A DNA stretch of 39,859 bases from the NCBI RefSeq assembly GCF_000003605.2, contig NW_003116451.1, positions 359,565-399,423 of the forward strand, given 5' to 3'. Positions 12,801 through 24,800 of this stretch are shown piece after piece (position 1 is the stretch's first letter; the number at the start of each line of letters is the position of its first letter). A program made the position numbers and the translations under genes. The notes under the pieces are model-generated. The model saw only the letters and a list, made by a program, of their open reading frames with translations. It was not told the DNA's origin and did not search any database. This stretch comes from Saccoglossus kowalevskii (Eukaryota; Hemichordata; Enteropneusta; Harrimaniidae).

Positions 12801-15800
12801 TTCATTTAATAACATTGTGACTTGTGCACACACCCGCATATGAAAGCATGGTAGACTTCATGTTATGACCCTGCTAGTTGATGTCACTTTCACCAGCTAG
12901 TCCAGGGTTGGGTAACCTCTATGTGCTTATATATGCAAATGTTTGAATAATTAACATTTGACTTGTAAGTGATAGTCTTCTTACTAAGCTTGGTTTCAAC
13001 CCCAGGGTGTGGGTATTGTTCACTGTGAGAATAGTGTTACTCCTCCTATTGTGTGACACATTAGCTTGTCCATACATGGGGGAGGTTGTTCTATTTCAAC
13101 TGGCAACGCATGCACCATTCGCATCTATTGTTAAGCTGCACTCACTGTATAGCATTGTCCGCTGAGTGCACCCATTGTGCTTTCACCCAGCCACCATTCA
13201 TAGTACTGTTAATGGGAGATCTCATTATGAATTCTACGCATGACAAACAAGTCTGTGAGTCATAAACTCCTTTCCCTTGAGGACACACTACCAAGTCTAG
13301 TCAGTTGGTGAGATAGTCGTTGTTGAGGTGTGGCTCGATCCGAGAGCTCCTAGCTCACCCTCCACGCTATGGAAGTAATGCATGTACCACGTTCGATTCG
13401 ACCTCATAATTCTGGATATAGAGTACCGCTTCACAGACCACGTTCCGTGCACTTGGATTTCAGAAAGACAGAAGTGAGTATCGATCATTTGTGTGCAGCA
13501 ATACAGAAGGGTAACCATGTTTATACATACTACATGCTAGCAGTGTTACTGTGAGAGTCTTGATAACTCCCATATGCCGTATTACTTGCTGTATAAACTG
13601 ATTGCTACCCAAACCATTGTTGGAAATAACTCCTATACTCATCTAAAACTAAATGACCTCTCACAGTGTAGTACTGTGTGTAATTGTTTCTCTGTTGAAG
13701 TGAATCAAACAGGTGTGTTGTTTTTTCCCAGTGGGATTGCATCTCCCAGCAGACTGGGACATCAAATCAGTGTAAATCAGCAGGGGACACATGACTGTGG
13801 TGCTTTCAGTTGGAAATAATGACTCATTGTTGACTTAAAGTGATAAATATGCTGGAATGTTCTACTTAGAACTTTCTTTTCAAAATGGCTGATGATGCAA
13901 GTGTTAAGGGTTACATAACAAAATACAATGTATATAGTACTAATGGACTTCATTGATGGAGGACACCTTGTTGAACAACAAACACATGACATCAATAAAG
14001 AATCAATACTGCCATGATACTTTACATGATTTAACTAGAAAAAGAGGAACAGAAACAGTTGTTTGTTTCATGACAAAACTCCACATAGTCATGATTTATA
14101 ATTAGACACAACAAAACAAAAATAAAATATGAAATCATTTATTTTGCTTCTAAGCAGTATAATGTTGTACCATCTGTCAGCAAATAGTATATTCTGTAAA
14201 GTAATAACTGAATTTGTTAACATTGAAATTAAATTCCAGTCTAATCTACATGTGCTATGTTGATATGTTAATCGCTTTGTTAAGGATAGGAGGTCTGTGG
14301 TCCATTATGAAAACAAATATTATTCTAACTGTTTCTGCATGACACACTAGTTTAATTTCTAAAGGTTGTTTACACTGAACCTTAGTCGTCTTATTCAGGG
14401 TTTTAAATTCTGTCGCCAGTATGCATATAAGAGGTCAGCTTTGTGGTAGTACGAATGTTTTGACCCATGATGTGCACACCATATTTGGCATGATCAAACG
14501 TTTAATACTGTTAGACGTCTGAAGATTGATGACAAAGCTTAGTTGAAGGCTTCACCAAAAGCAGCAGCAGCATGCTTATTGAAGCTTTAGCTTTTAAATA
14601 GTTTTTTCTGCTGGTAGTCCCAAATGCATTGAATTTGCTTGATCAACAGTCATGCTGTTTATATCTGGTTTACAGCATGATATTTATATCGTTGAGATTA
14701 TCTTAAGACCGTTACAGTGTAATGTCAATTTCAAAGTTTGACTAAAATATGAAATTTCGACCTTGGTAACAGCAGTTGCTTGTAGGAAAGCTGATACAGC
14801 TATAGTGTTGTAGCAATCTCATGTTGATATGAGAGGAATTGAACGTACACCGTAGTTATCAGTAAAAAAAAGGTCTCTCAGGGTCGTATTAAAAGATGAA
14901 ACAGTGGTTTAATCATCAAGACAGTGAAACCATCAATGGGTCATTCCAGTTTATATCTGCACACCCCCCCTGTTAATGTGGTCGGATTTCCAGCATTGTA
15001 TGACGGGGAAAATACCCCAGAATTCCAACTGTATATGGAGAAACAGAATCTGGAAATCCAGACGAGTATGGAAAAAAAATTCCTGGAAATCCAGGCAGTT
15101 ATGGCTACTAAATAAAATATGGCCTAGTTTATCCCGCCACATACCGGTTGATGAGGTTGGATTTCCAACAGTATGACTAAAAAAACTTGGAATTCTGAAT
15201 GTATATGGTAAAAAAATTGGGCCAGTATGAAATATTTATTACTGAAATTAGATAAAGATGGTGGCACGAATGAGCTCATCAACACCGTGAATCAGGACTA
15301 GTTTGGATTTCCATTATCAAATATAAAATTGTGAACTTGGAGTTATATTTGGAAATCCTACTCTGTATGGTGGCACAACGGAACTCATCAACACCATAAG
15401 TAGGAACTATAGTTTTGGATTTCCATTACTGTATTACTTTGTATGACTTGTACACCCATGGAAATTACACCATGTATGAAGTAAAAACACAAGCTCATCA
15501 ACAGGGGGGGTGGGTGCAGATATAAACTGGAATGGCCCAATACATGGATTCAACACAGTACTGTTGTCTGTGCAACCCTACAGTTTTCGGTCCATCTGCA
15601 ATTGAATTTAGGCCATTGAAAAACATAAATATTGATTTTAGTAATTCTGTTAATCCAAACCATATTGAAGTACAAAGGTATATAGTATTAAAAATAAAAA
15701 GGAATTTTTGATAAATACTGAATACTAAATATATGTGTATTTTTATCAATATTTTTAAAATGTATATTTCGGCATATTCAATTTTTGTTGTTTTCGACTG

Positions 15801-18800
15801 AAACTTAATAAATAATAACAAATACTGTTGCCCTGAAATGGAATGCTCACTAACTCATGTAAGTTTGGTCACTGTGTTATAGTTTCCTATTACATGTCTA
15901 ATATGAACCCATATCTAAGGCAAGAATCCTGTCTCAGCTTTTCCAGTCACTTCTCCATAGATTTGTTATTGTACATGTAAACATCCTCTTCTAAATGAAT
16001 ACCTCGGTATTTGAACCAAACCACTTTCCTCTGGCCATTTATTAATCTAGTTGTAATATTTTTTTTTAATATTCTATTTATTCAGGAATCAGATTTACTC
16101 CCCAAGTTTTTTAACCACAGTTCTGTATTGTCTTCTCAGCTCCAATAAATCCAAATCTGTAAACCCCAATTTTAATCAGATTCCCAGCTGTCAATAACAC
16201 ATTATCCATGCCCCAATTTCATGTGTGTACAATGTATTGCATTTTGTGGGTCAACATTCTGTTTTATTTTCTAAACATTATATTTTTTAATTGTCATTAA
16301 ATTTGTATGTCAATATAAAGCAGGTTTGTCAGCACTTCGGCACAGATGGTGAAACAATACACTTTGTTGCCATAGTTACTGCAGATCTTTTCATTTTGTT
16401 TTCATGCCTAATACAAATGTGATCATCACTTTCAAATTTCAGAGAGAAGTGACAATTCATGTTAAATTTTCATACTGCTTTGGAATGGAAAGTATAACCA
16501 GTGTTTACAACAAAAAGTTGAATTTTATGATCGTTTTCTGAAATGATGAAAACAATCACAAATGAACTGATGTCTGTACAAATTCTGAATTAATTTGCAT
16601 AATTGAAATAAACAAAAAGAAGAATATACTGTAGATTTTTACTCAGTATTGCGGAAATATTTGTGAAATTCTAAATTCATTCCACATCAACGACCTCTGA
16701 TTTGACACCAAAAGTCACAAACTTGAATCAAAATCACTTTTCATCACTCCAGAGTACTCGTATATATTGTGGATATTGAATAAATTAATTATAAATGACC
16801 CTTGAACTTATGAAATCTATTCTGTCATTCAGAATAATGTGACAGCTGTTCCTATATGTGTTTGTTAGGAAGTTCTAAATTTACTCCAATTTCCTGCTGC
16901 TTTTTGTATTAAATAACTATTGAGTCTACTCAATGGATTTCTTTCTGTTACTAAAAGGAAGTGGTTTTCTTACATCATTTATTTTTCTTCTTCATCTATT
17001 GTACGTCTCTGAGTCATTCATCTTGGTAGCATATTATTAGTACGGTGCTCAGTTTTAAGCGCTTCCCGCAGCCAGTCTAAATAATTCATGTGTTTGTTAA
17101 TTTATTAATGATTTAAATTTCAGATATTGAAATTATATGCTTGTGCTTTTTACCAACACTTGTTTATCAGATCCTTATTTGTCAGCATTTTCAACTGGAT
17201 ACATATTTAATTATCTATACTTATTTAAAACATTTATTATCATTAATTTGCATCATTTTATTTAGCATAATCAAACAGAAATACATGTTCATTCATAATC
17301 TTGTACAAAATAAAATATTATCCTGGATGATTCATCTAATTTAATAGTCTGTATAATTTAGTGAGATATTTAATATGAAAATCTATTTTTTCTGAAAAAT
17401 TAATTGAAAAAAAATTCATAAAAAGCAACAGCTGTGATAATATTTGACCCTGGCATTGAAATGAAATCACAATTACGGTATTGTATGTCAACAAAGATTA
17501 AGTTAGATGAGGATCATATTGATTTATTTTGTTATGTTGCAGGGGCAATCATTTATATTATATATTAGCTAAAAAAAATCTACTGATTTGTCATTAATGT
17601 TGGTTTTTTGTAATGTCCTCTAAAACAGGTGGTTGGGAAAACAGACAATTTTATATTAACCAAACTCAGTACGTTTGGTTATAATGAATTAGTTTTTCAG
17701 ATTGAATCTATTCTACTTAGATACGAAGTGTATGTATTTATGACATGGTCATTTTGCAAAAAACAAACTATTGTATTGTGTCCCCCTCTCAGGGAAAGTG
17801 TTGCTTATAAAACACAGTGGACTGAAAGCTTAGCCCTAGTTGTCTTATTGATTAGCTATTAATGCATACCATGTATGTGTAACAGTGTGTACAATCTATA
17901 TATCAGTCGGATATGCACAGAAAATCACATTAATCACATTTCAGGAAGATAATCCCATCAGTGTACTTAAATTTATTGATAAGTTCTGTGCTGTGAAGTT
18001 ATTCACTGGAGGTGTACAGTATATACTGTAAAATGACTAATTTTCACTGGGTTTAAATTTCAGTGATTTAGCATTTCAGGCATATTCAGTGGGTTTTAAA
18101 TTCATGGTTTTATCATTTAGATAATGTGTTCTATGCTCAAGTTACATATATACTGGGTTTTAATTTAGCGCATTTTCCAGTCAGCGAAATAAGCAAAATT
18201 GAAACCCAGTGAATAATTAATCCTTTTACAGTAGTCTGGACAGAACTGAACTTTCACTCTAGCTATCAGCTGACTTTGCCATCACAACTTATTTATTATT
18301 TAAAGCCAGTATCATACATAATTTGAACTTTGTAGTATTTATTTATATTGAGACGTATTTCGGCAGATTACGCTGCATAATTTAAATATGTGATCATCTT
18401 GCATATAAGATAAGCTAGCTTTAAGTCAGATTGAAACTGGCTTAATATTAGGTTATGTCTTAGCAGTACAGTATTTTCCCTGTCTCTATTGAATCTCCAT
18501 TATATATGTGAACATGAAAAACTGACAGCCATCAGAGAAGCTGAAAAAACATATACAGGATACTTTAAAGAATAATTAAATGATTTTTTGTTTCCATGGT
18601 GACTAAATTCTGCTAGTTTTATAAGTTGACCATTTTAAAAAACAAAAAACTATTATGAACATGTTGATAATAAGGAACACATTTTAAAAAGTAAATGAAT
18701 TATTGTTGATGCTGTTTGGTATTCAGTCCCTCTCGGATGTAGACTTGTTTATTATTCTTGTGTGCATGGGTGAGAAACACTTCCCTACAGACTGGATTAT

Positions 18801-21800
18801 ACTGATCAGACCTTGACAGCAGTAACCTTCATGTATGTTTCTTGCCCTCAATGGTTGTCCTTAGCTTTGGAGACCAAAATGATCAATGATCTGTTTCAAC
18901 AACAAGGTGTTGATTTCAATTTAATTTGCCCTCCCAGACTGTTACTGAGGTATAATCCATTGTATTGGGTCATTAACCCAATCTAAGTTTATAATTAATT
19001 ATCTTCTATTATTAAACTTATTAGTATTAGTAAAAAATTTAACACATTACATTTTACTTTTATACTTAACATTATAATATTTTCTCTTTCTTTATTATTT
19101 CATTATTATTATACTTTTATTGCTACTGTACTGATAGAAATACCGTATTTCTAAAGATGCAATAAATATTATTATTATTTCTACAAATAGGTAATTAGTA
19201 TCTTATTTTCACTTTACTAGTCCCAAGTATAGATAAGTTTTAGTGACGCCATTTTGAATTGCGCATATATAATCTGTCAGTGTAGGTAGATCTTTTGTGT
19301 TGGAGAAAGTAAATAGTCCAGGTCAGGGTCACTGGACTTTTTCTTCGCTAAAGATTATAACAAGTGTTCAATCTTTTACATGAATTTCAATAAATATAAT
19401 GGAGACTAATAACTTGTAGTGTAAGACTTTCCAGTGTTCGTACATGCGCCTTATGGCATATGTTGTGTGTTTACATGTACGAGATACCTTCTGTGCGAGT
19501 AGCCACATGTACCCTTCAAATATTTAGAAATGTCATGTGAAATGTACAGCGTCTGACTAATTTGAAAAGTGAAATTCTGGTCAATATTTATTTTGGTGAT
19601 TTTGAAAGGATTCTAGATTGGTCAGTAACACTTACTGTCTCCCTAGATTGGGCATTTTTAACAATGGTGTGGAACAAGGGTATATTGTGTTTTGTTTTGT
19701 TCCCTGTGGTTAGTATTGTACAGTAATGGAACTGGAGTGGAATTACAATAGATTGAAATAACAACACGTCCCTCGTCATGGAACTTTTCATTTAATAAGT
19801 TGCTGCATTGTCAAAACTTCACAGACGTCACATTAATTATACAGTACATGTTTTGATTCGTTTTACGACAAACGACATGTAATTTTCCAGGGTTTTTTAT
19901 TTGTTAGTACTATAGATTGAAAAACAACAAATAAACAATTACATCACAAACATTAGAATCCATTCTTGTAAAAAGAAAAAGCATGCACATGTTTGGGAAT
20001 TTTCCGAGAACAATCAAATAACCATGTGGGTGACATCTCCAAGTTACATCAATCTCTGTGGGTGTACACCCATGGGATTATTATGACTCATACGTCTAAT
20101 AGCACAAAAAACAGTCTTATGATACTGAAATAATAGTCTGTAGAGAAATTTCCAATAAACAAGCAATTACCGTATTTCGATGGTTAGCTTATTGTAATTT
20201 ATTATAAAGTATTGTGAGGTGAGAAAATGTTGAATATTTGTTATTTAGTCTGCAAACAGAAATGTCAAATTTGCTTTACAGTTATAGACCTAAATTAATC
20301 TCTTGTTTATTATTACTGTAAAATACTTTTTTTTTTCCCTTGGAATTAATTTTCGCTGAAGGAATGATTCAGTGAAAATAAAATCCAGCGAATATACCTT
20401 TTTTCCTATATTTTACATTCAACTTGAAAAATCCGAGAAAATAAATTCCATACAAAACACCCAAAATTTCTTTCCAGCGATAATTAATCCCAGCATAAAT
20501 AAAGTATTCTACAGTATATGAATTTGGAGACAGGCAGATTAGGCTTAACACAATCTCCGATTAGGGATTATCAATTCACATTACCCACACTTTTGCAACC
20601 AAAAGGTAGACATGCAAATAAAGCACTTAGTTTAAACTATTCCAGTCTGTATCATCAGGTCATGACCTCTTGTGTATTTTCTCTCAGGAGAGATTACATC
20701 ATTGCTTGCATGGCAAATGATGTACCGTAAAATCTGTATTAGAAGCCGCATCCCTAATAGAAGTCGCACCCATTCTTTTTGAATAATTGAGAATCTAAAA
20801 TTCACCATTTCTCATATGTGTATATGCTCTAATAGAAGCCGCATCCCCTCTGTTGCATTGTACCATTTTAATAGAAGCCGCGGCTTCTAATACAGATTTT
20901 ACAGTATTATTTCAAGCCTGTCATGTTGTACATGTGTATAGCATGATGATGCAATTAAAACTGATGTCACGGGAGTACTGATAAACTTGTTTGTATGCAA
21001 TTTACATGTCTATACTCAGACATGTGTGTGTGACTTGAATATATAATGAGTTTGTTAACGAGCAGGTCATTGTAACTATTTTGGGATATCATGGTGATCT
21101 ATCGTAAAATTGTAACCATATGTCCTCGAACATAAACATGAAAAAACATGTATGGAGTTTTTTTGCCGAATTTTGATGAGTTGAATGTTAAGCGAGGGGG
21201 TCGTCACGTGCACACGCACTGGAATTTAGTCCCAAGCGACCATAACAACACACGTTAAAAATGCAAAGGCTCATGGGTAGACGCTTGTTTGTAAACAATG
21301 ACACGCTTTAGCCATCTGACGCACGTGTAGTTGACGACTGTCCCGCTTTAAATACAAGAAAAAAGGCATATTATCCGGCTTTTATTTTTACTGAATCATC
21401 ACGAAAATAGTGAAAAATGAAATCAGGACCATTAAAAAGTATTACTGTAAAATCTGCATTAGAAACCGTGGCTTCTATTAAAATGATACAATGCAACAGA
21501 GGGGATGTGGCTTCTATTAGAGCATGTACACATGTGAGAAATGATGAATTTTTGGTTCTTAATTATTCAAAAAGAATGGGTGCGACTTCTCTCAAAGATG
21601 CGGCTTCTAATACAGATTTAACGGTATTTATAATGACCATTGTTACACTACTATCATTCACATAAACACGTGTTGCTAATAGAGGAAATACTGTCGTCCT
21701 GTTGTATGTAACTTTAATTCTAGTTTAATTATTTTCCAATTAGGCTAGTAAGAGATACACTTCAGTCGTGGTTGGTCTACCATGGAAATATTTTCTAGTT

Positions 21801-24800
21801 TATGTCTAAACTTTTTTCCTGCTATGACACCCTCACTTTAAGTAACATTATAGGCAGTCAAAAATGACTTGAATGCACAGGGCTTGGCAGTGTGCCTAGA
21901 TAAATTAACTATGGGTATTGCTTTCTGGCGGTACAAGCTGTCTTCAACTGCCAAAACACTTCTGTCATATGAATATATTGATTAAAGTGTATCTCTTGGA
22001 TACAGTTACCATGACACTCCCATGTAACTGTGGTATAAATACATTTTTCGCAGATGTTAAATTTTGTGCTTCAGTAGCTTAGGTCGGTCTTAACATAGTA
22101 TTACTCTGAACAGAGATCTGTATGTATGAGTGAATTTTGAGTTTTGAAACTAATTATTTGTGTTACTTTCAGACCAAAAATGTCAAAAAAAAATTTGTTC
22201 ATTGCGAAGGAGGAGATAAAATTGACTTTGGCTTTAATAGGTTTAACCGTTTTAATCCAAAGACAACTTTATTTTATTATCTTTCACAAAATAAATCCAC
22301 ATAATTTTTCACCACCAGTTCCCTCTTACCCCCGGTAGTGCCATTTATAGTCTGCACCTTCCTTCAGAAGATTGGAACAAAAATAGCCAAATTTTTTAAG
22401 TAAAAACTGAAAATTAACTTTAATTTTGTCCGATGGCTTCAAAACTCAGATTCATTTTCACAAATATTGAGAAATTGTTGCACCAATAATTGTTTAGGAA
22501 ATGATTGCATTCAAAATGTTAATGAAAGGCATGAGATGATAGCCAATCGTGAGAGACTATAATACATCAAGGTAATAATACATTAGACTGAGTCACCATA
22601 GACTAATATATTTAATTGTTTTTTTGTCTTGCAGGCTTTAATTTACCATGATGGCAACCTGTTCTCGGGTTCAATAGAAGCTCTCATACAGCACATAGTG
22701 CCAACAGCAGACTACTACCCTGATGTAAGTCATAGTTATCTTTGCATGTGATTGGTGCAAAAAATCTACTTCATTTGCGTATATGAATAATTCATGTAAT
22801 GGAAATTATTGATTTCTAGTGTAAAAATATTTCAAATACAGTTTGAAATACTTTTCTATAAGTTGTGTGTCTTTAAAAAACACAGTAGCCAGCTGAACAA
22901 GCCAAGTAGACAGCTATTTAGCCGGCAATCATCTCATGAAGAAACCCTAAAAAATATTATATACAGTTCAGTCATCACCCCCCAATGTCTTTGATGTTGC
23001 ATCTCAAATTAGAGCCCACAATGCACTTTGATACTTTTAACAAATTCAGTTGGTCTTCAAATGTAATTTTGTTTTATTATTTTGATTTGATTATTAATGT
23101 TTGTTCTTATCTTCTTTTTTCAGAGGACATATATATTTGCATTCTTGCTTTGTAGTCGATTATTTATGAAACCATATGAATTATTACAAGAAGTATGTGA
23201 GGTAAGAATAGCTAATTGTAATATCTACATTAAAGTAAGGATCTTTTTTATCAAGTGAGATGCAAATGCAATTGAATTATCTAGTTTAATCTAATTTTTA
23301 TTCTTGTATTCTCGTTTATTTTCAGTTATCAATTTTACAACAGAACCTTCTCAATAGACATATAGATAGAGCTCAGTTCAGTAGATTTGGACCAAACCTC
23401 GTACTGTTATTAAGGTAAACTGGCATTTTATATTGATTACATTAACATTCCTGACACAATAAGAAAGTTTTGCAAGTCTAGGAGAGAAAACAAAATATTT
23501 CCTAAAATACCTTGCATTTCACACATTAAATGAATCTAAAACACATGTAATGTAACCACCCACCCCACATACGTGATTGCCCCCTCCCCCTGATGCCCAA
23601 ATGAAAAAAAGGGTAGCTACTGCTCTTATCCCTGTTTATGTGTTGCCCCCCCCCCCCAATGTTACAACATATAAATAACTATGATTTCTGGAGGCATATA
23701 TGTCATTTACATGTATGTTTGAATAGAAAAAGGTTTTTAGGTTTCATCAAGTCAGATCAAGACAAAATTAGTAGTAATTGTTCACACTATTTTTAGCTCC
23801 GCTGTCGACTTTGTCGAGCGGAGCTTATCATATGAGTGATTGTCCGTCGTCGTCGTCCGTCGTCGTCGTCCGTCGTCCGTGTCAATGTTTTACTTTTTCG
23901 ACTTCTTCTTGAAAACTACAAGCCTGAATGCTTTGATACTTGGTGTATATGTACCTTGGGTAGACCTCTCTCAGATTTGTTCATTTCATGATGATATCTT
24001 CAATTCTCTAATTTTGGTGAATATTTTTGTCATTTTTAGTAAAAAGTGATATTTTCGACTTCTTGTTGAAAACCGCAAGTACAATTGCTTTGATATTACA
24101 TATATAGGTACTACATTTGGACCTCTCTCAGATTTGTTCATTTTGTAATGATATCTTTAATTCTCTAATTTTGGTGAATATTTTTGTCATTTTTGGTAAA
24201 AAGTGATATTTTCGACTTCTTGTTGAAAACCGCAAGTCCAATTGCTTTGATATTTACATATATAGGTACTACATGTCGACCTCTCTCAGATTTGTTCATT
24301 TTGTAATGATATCTTCAATTCTCTAATTTTGGTGAATATTTTTGTAATTTTTGGTAAAAAGTNNNNNNNNNNNNNNNNNNNNNNNNNNNNNNNNNNNNNN
24401 NNNNNNNNNNNNNNNNNNNNNNNNNNNNNNNNNNNNNNNNNNNNNNNNNNNNNNNNNNNNNNNNNNNNNNNNNNNNNNNNNNNNNNNNNNNNNNNNNNNN
24501 NNNNNNNNNNNNNNNNNNNNNNNNNNNNNNNNNNNNNNNNNNNNNNNNNNNNNNNNNNNNNNNNNNNNNNNNNNNNNNNNNNNNNNNNNNNNNNNNNNNN
24601 NNNNNNNNNNNNNNNNNNNNNNNNNNNNNNNNNNNNNNNNNNNNNNNNNNNNNNNNNNNNNNNNNNNNNNNNNNNNNNNNNNNNNNNNNNNNNNNNNNNN
24701 NNNNNNNNNNNNNNNNNNNNNNNNNNNNNNNNNNNNNAAATTTGTTCATTTTCTAATGATATCTTCTGTTCTTTAATTGCCATGTGCATTGCTAACAGCG

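Larger units (their letters stand above)
9860..22634 (+). other. RASGEF1 intron 1 (about 12.8 kb)
   Basis: A long intron between a gtaagt donor and a tcttgcag acceptor. It contains MITEs at 11415, 18025, 20315, 20723, about 21150 and 21443, a TTAA element at 21188, and a 600-bp foldback element at 14937. It also holds a retroposon-like tail near 19141-19180 (aataaatattattattattt) and the candidate alternative first exon at 13369. 12030-13060, 15540-18020 and 18233-20314 otherwise show only AT-rich DNA. Stretches such as 10515-10742 are open by chance or are weak candidates. Confidence 0.8.

Noticed and set aside
13574-13819. 81-codon ORF in the GC-richer island
   Set aside because: There is no recognisable domain and no clear splice sites; only the preceding 13369-13473 segment has a phase-compatible donor.
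14924-15821. ORFs with MEKQNLEIQTSMEKK-like sequence and their antisense
   Set aside because: They lie in or around the foldback element; the pattern comes from repeated tggaaatcc blocks.
21417-21665. 82-codon ORF
   Set aside because: It lies across the 184-bp MITE copy 2 and is explained by it.
23840-24049. ORF beginning MSVVVVRRRRPSSVS
   Set aside because: It is the translation of the gtcgtc microsatellite and repeat element.
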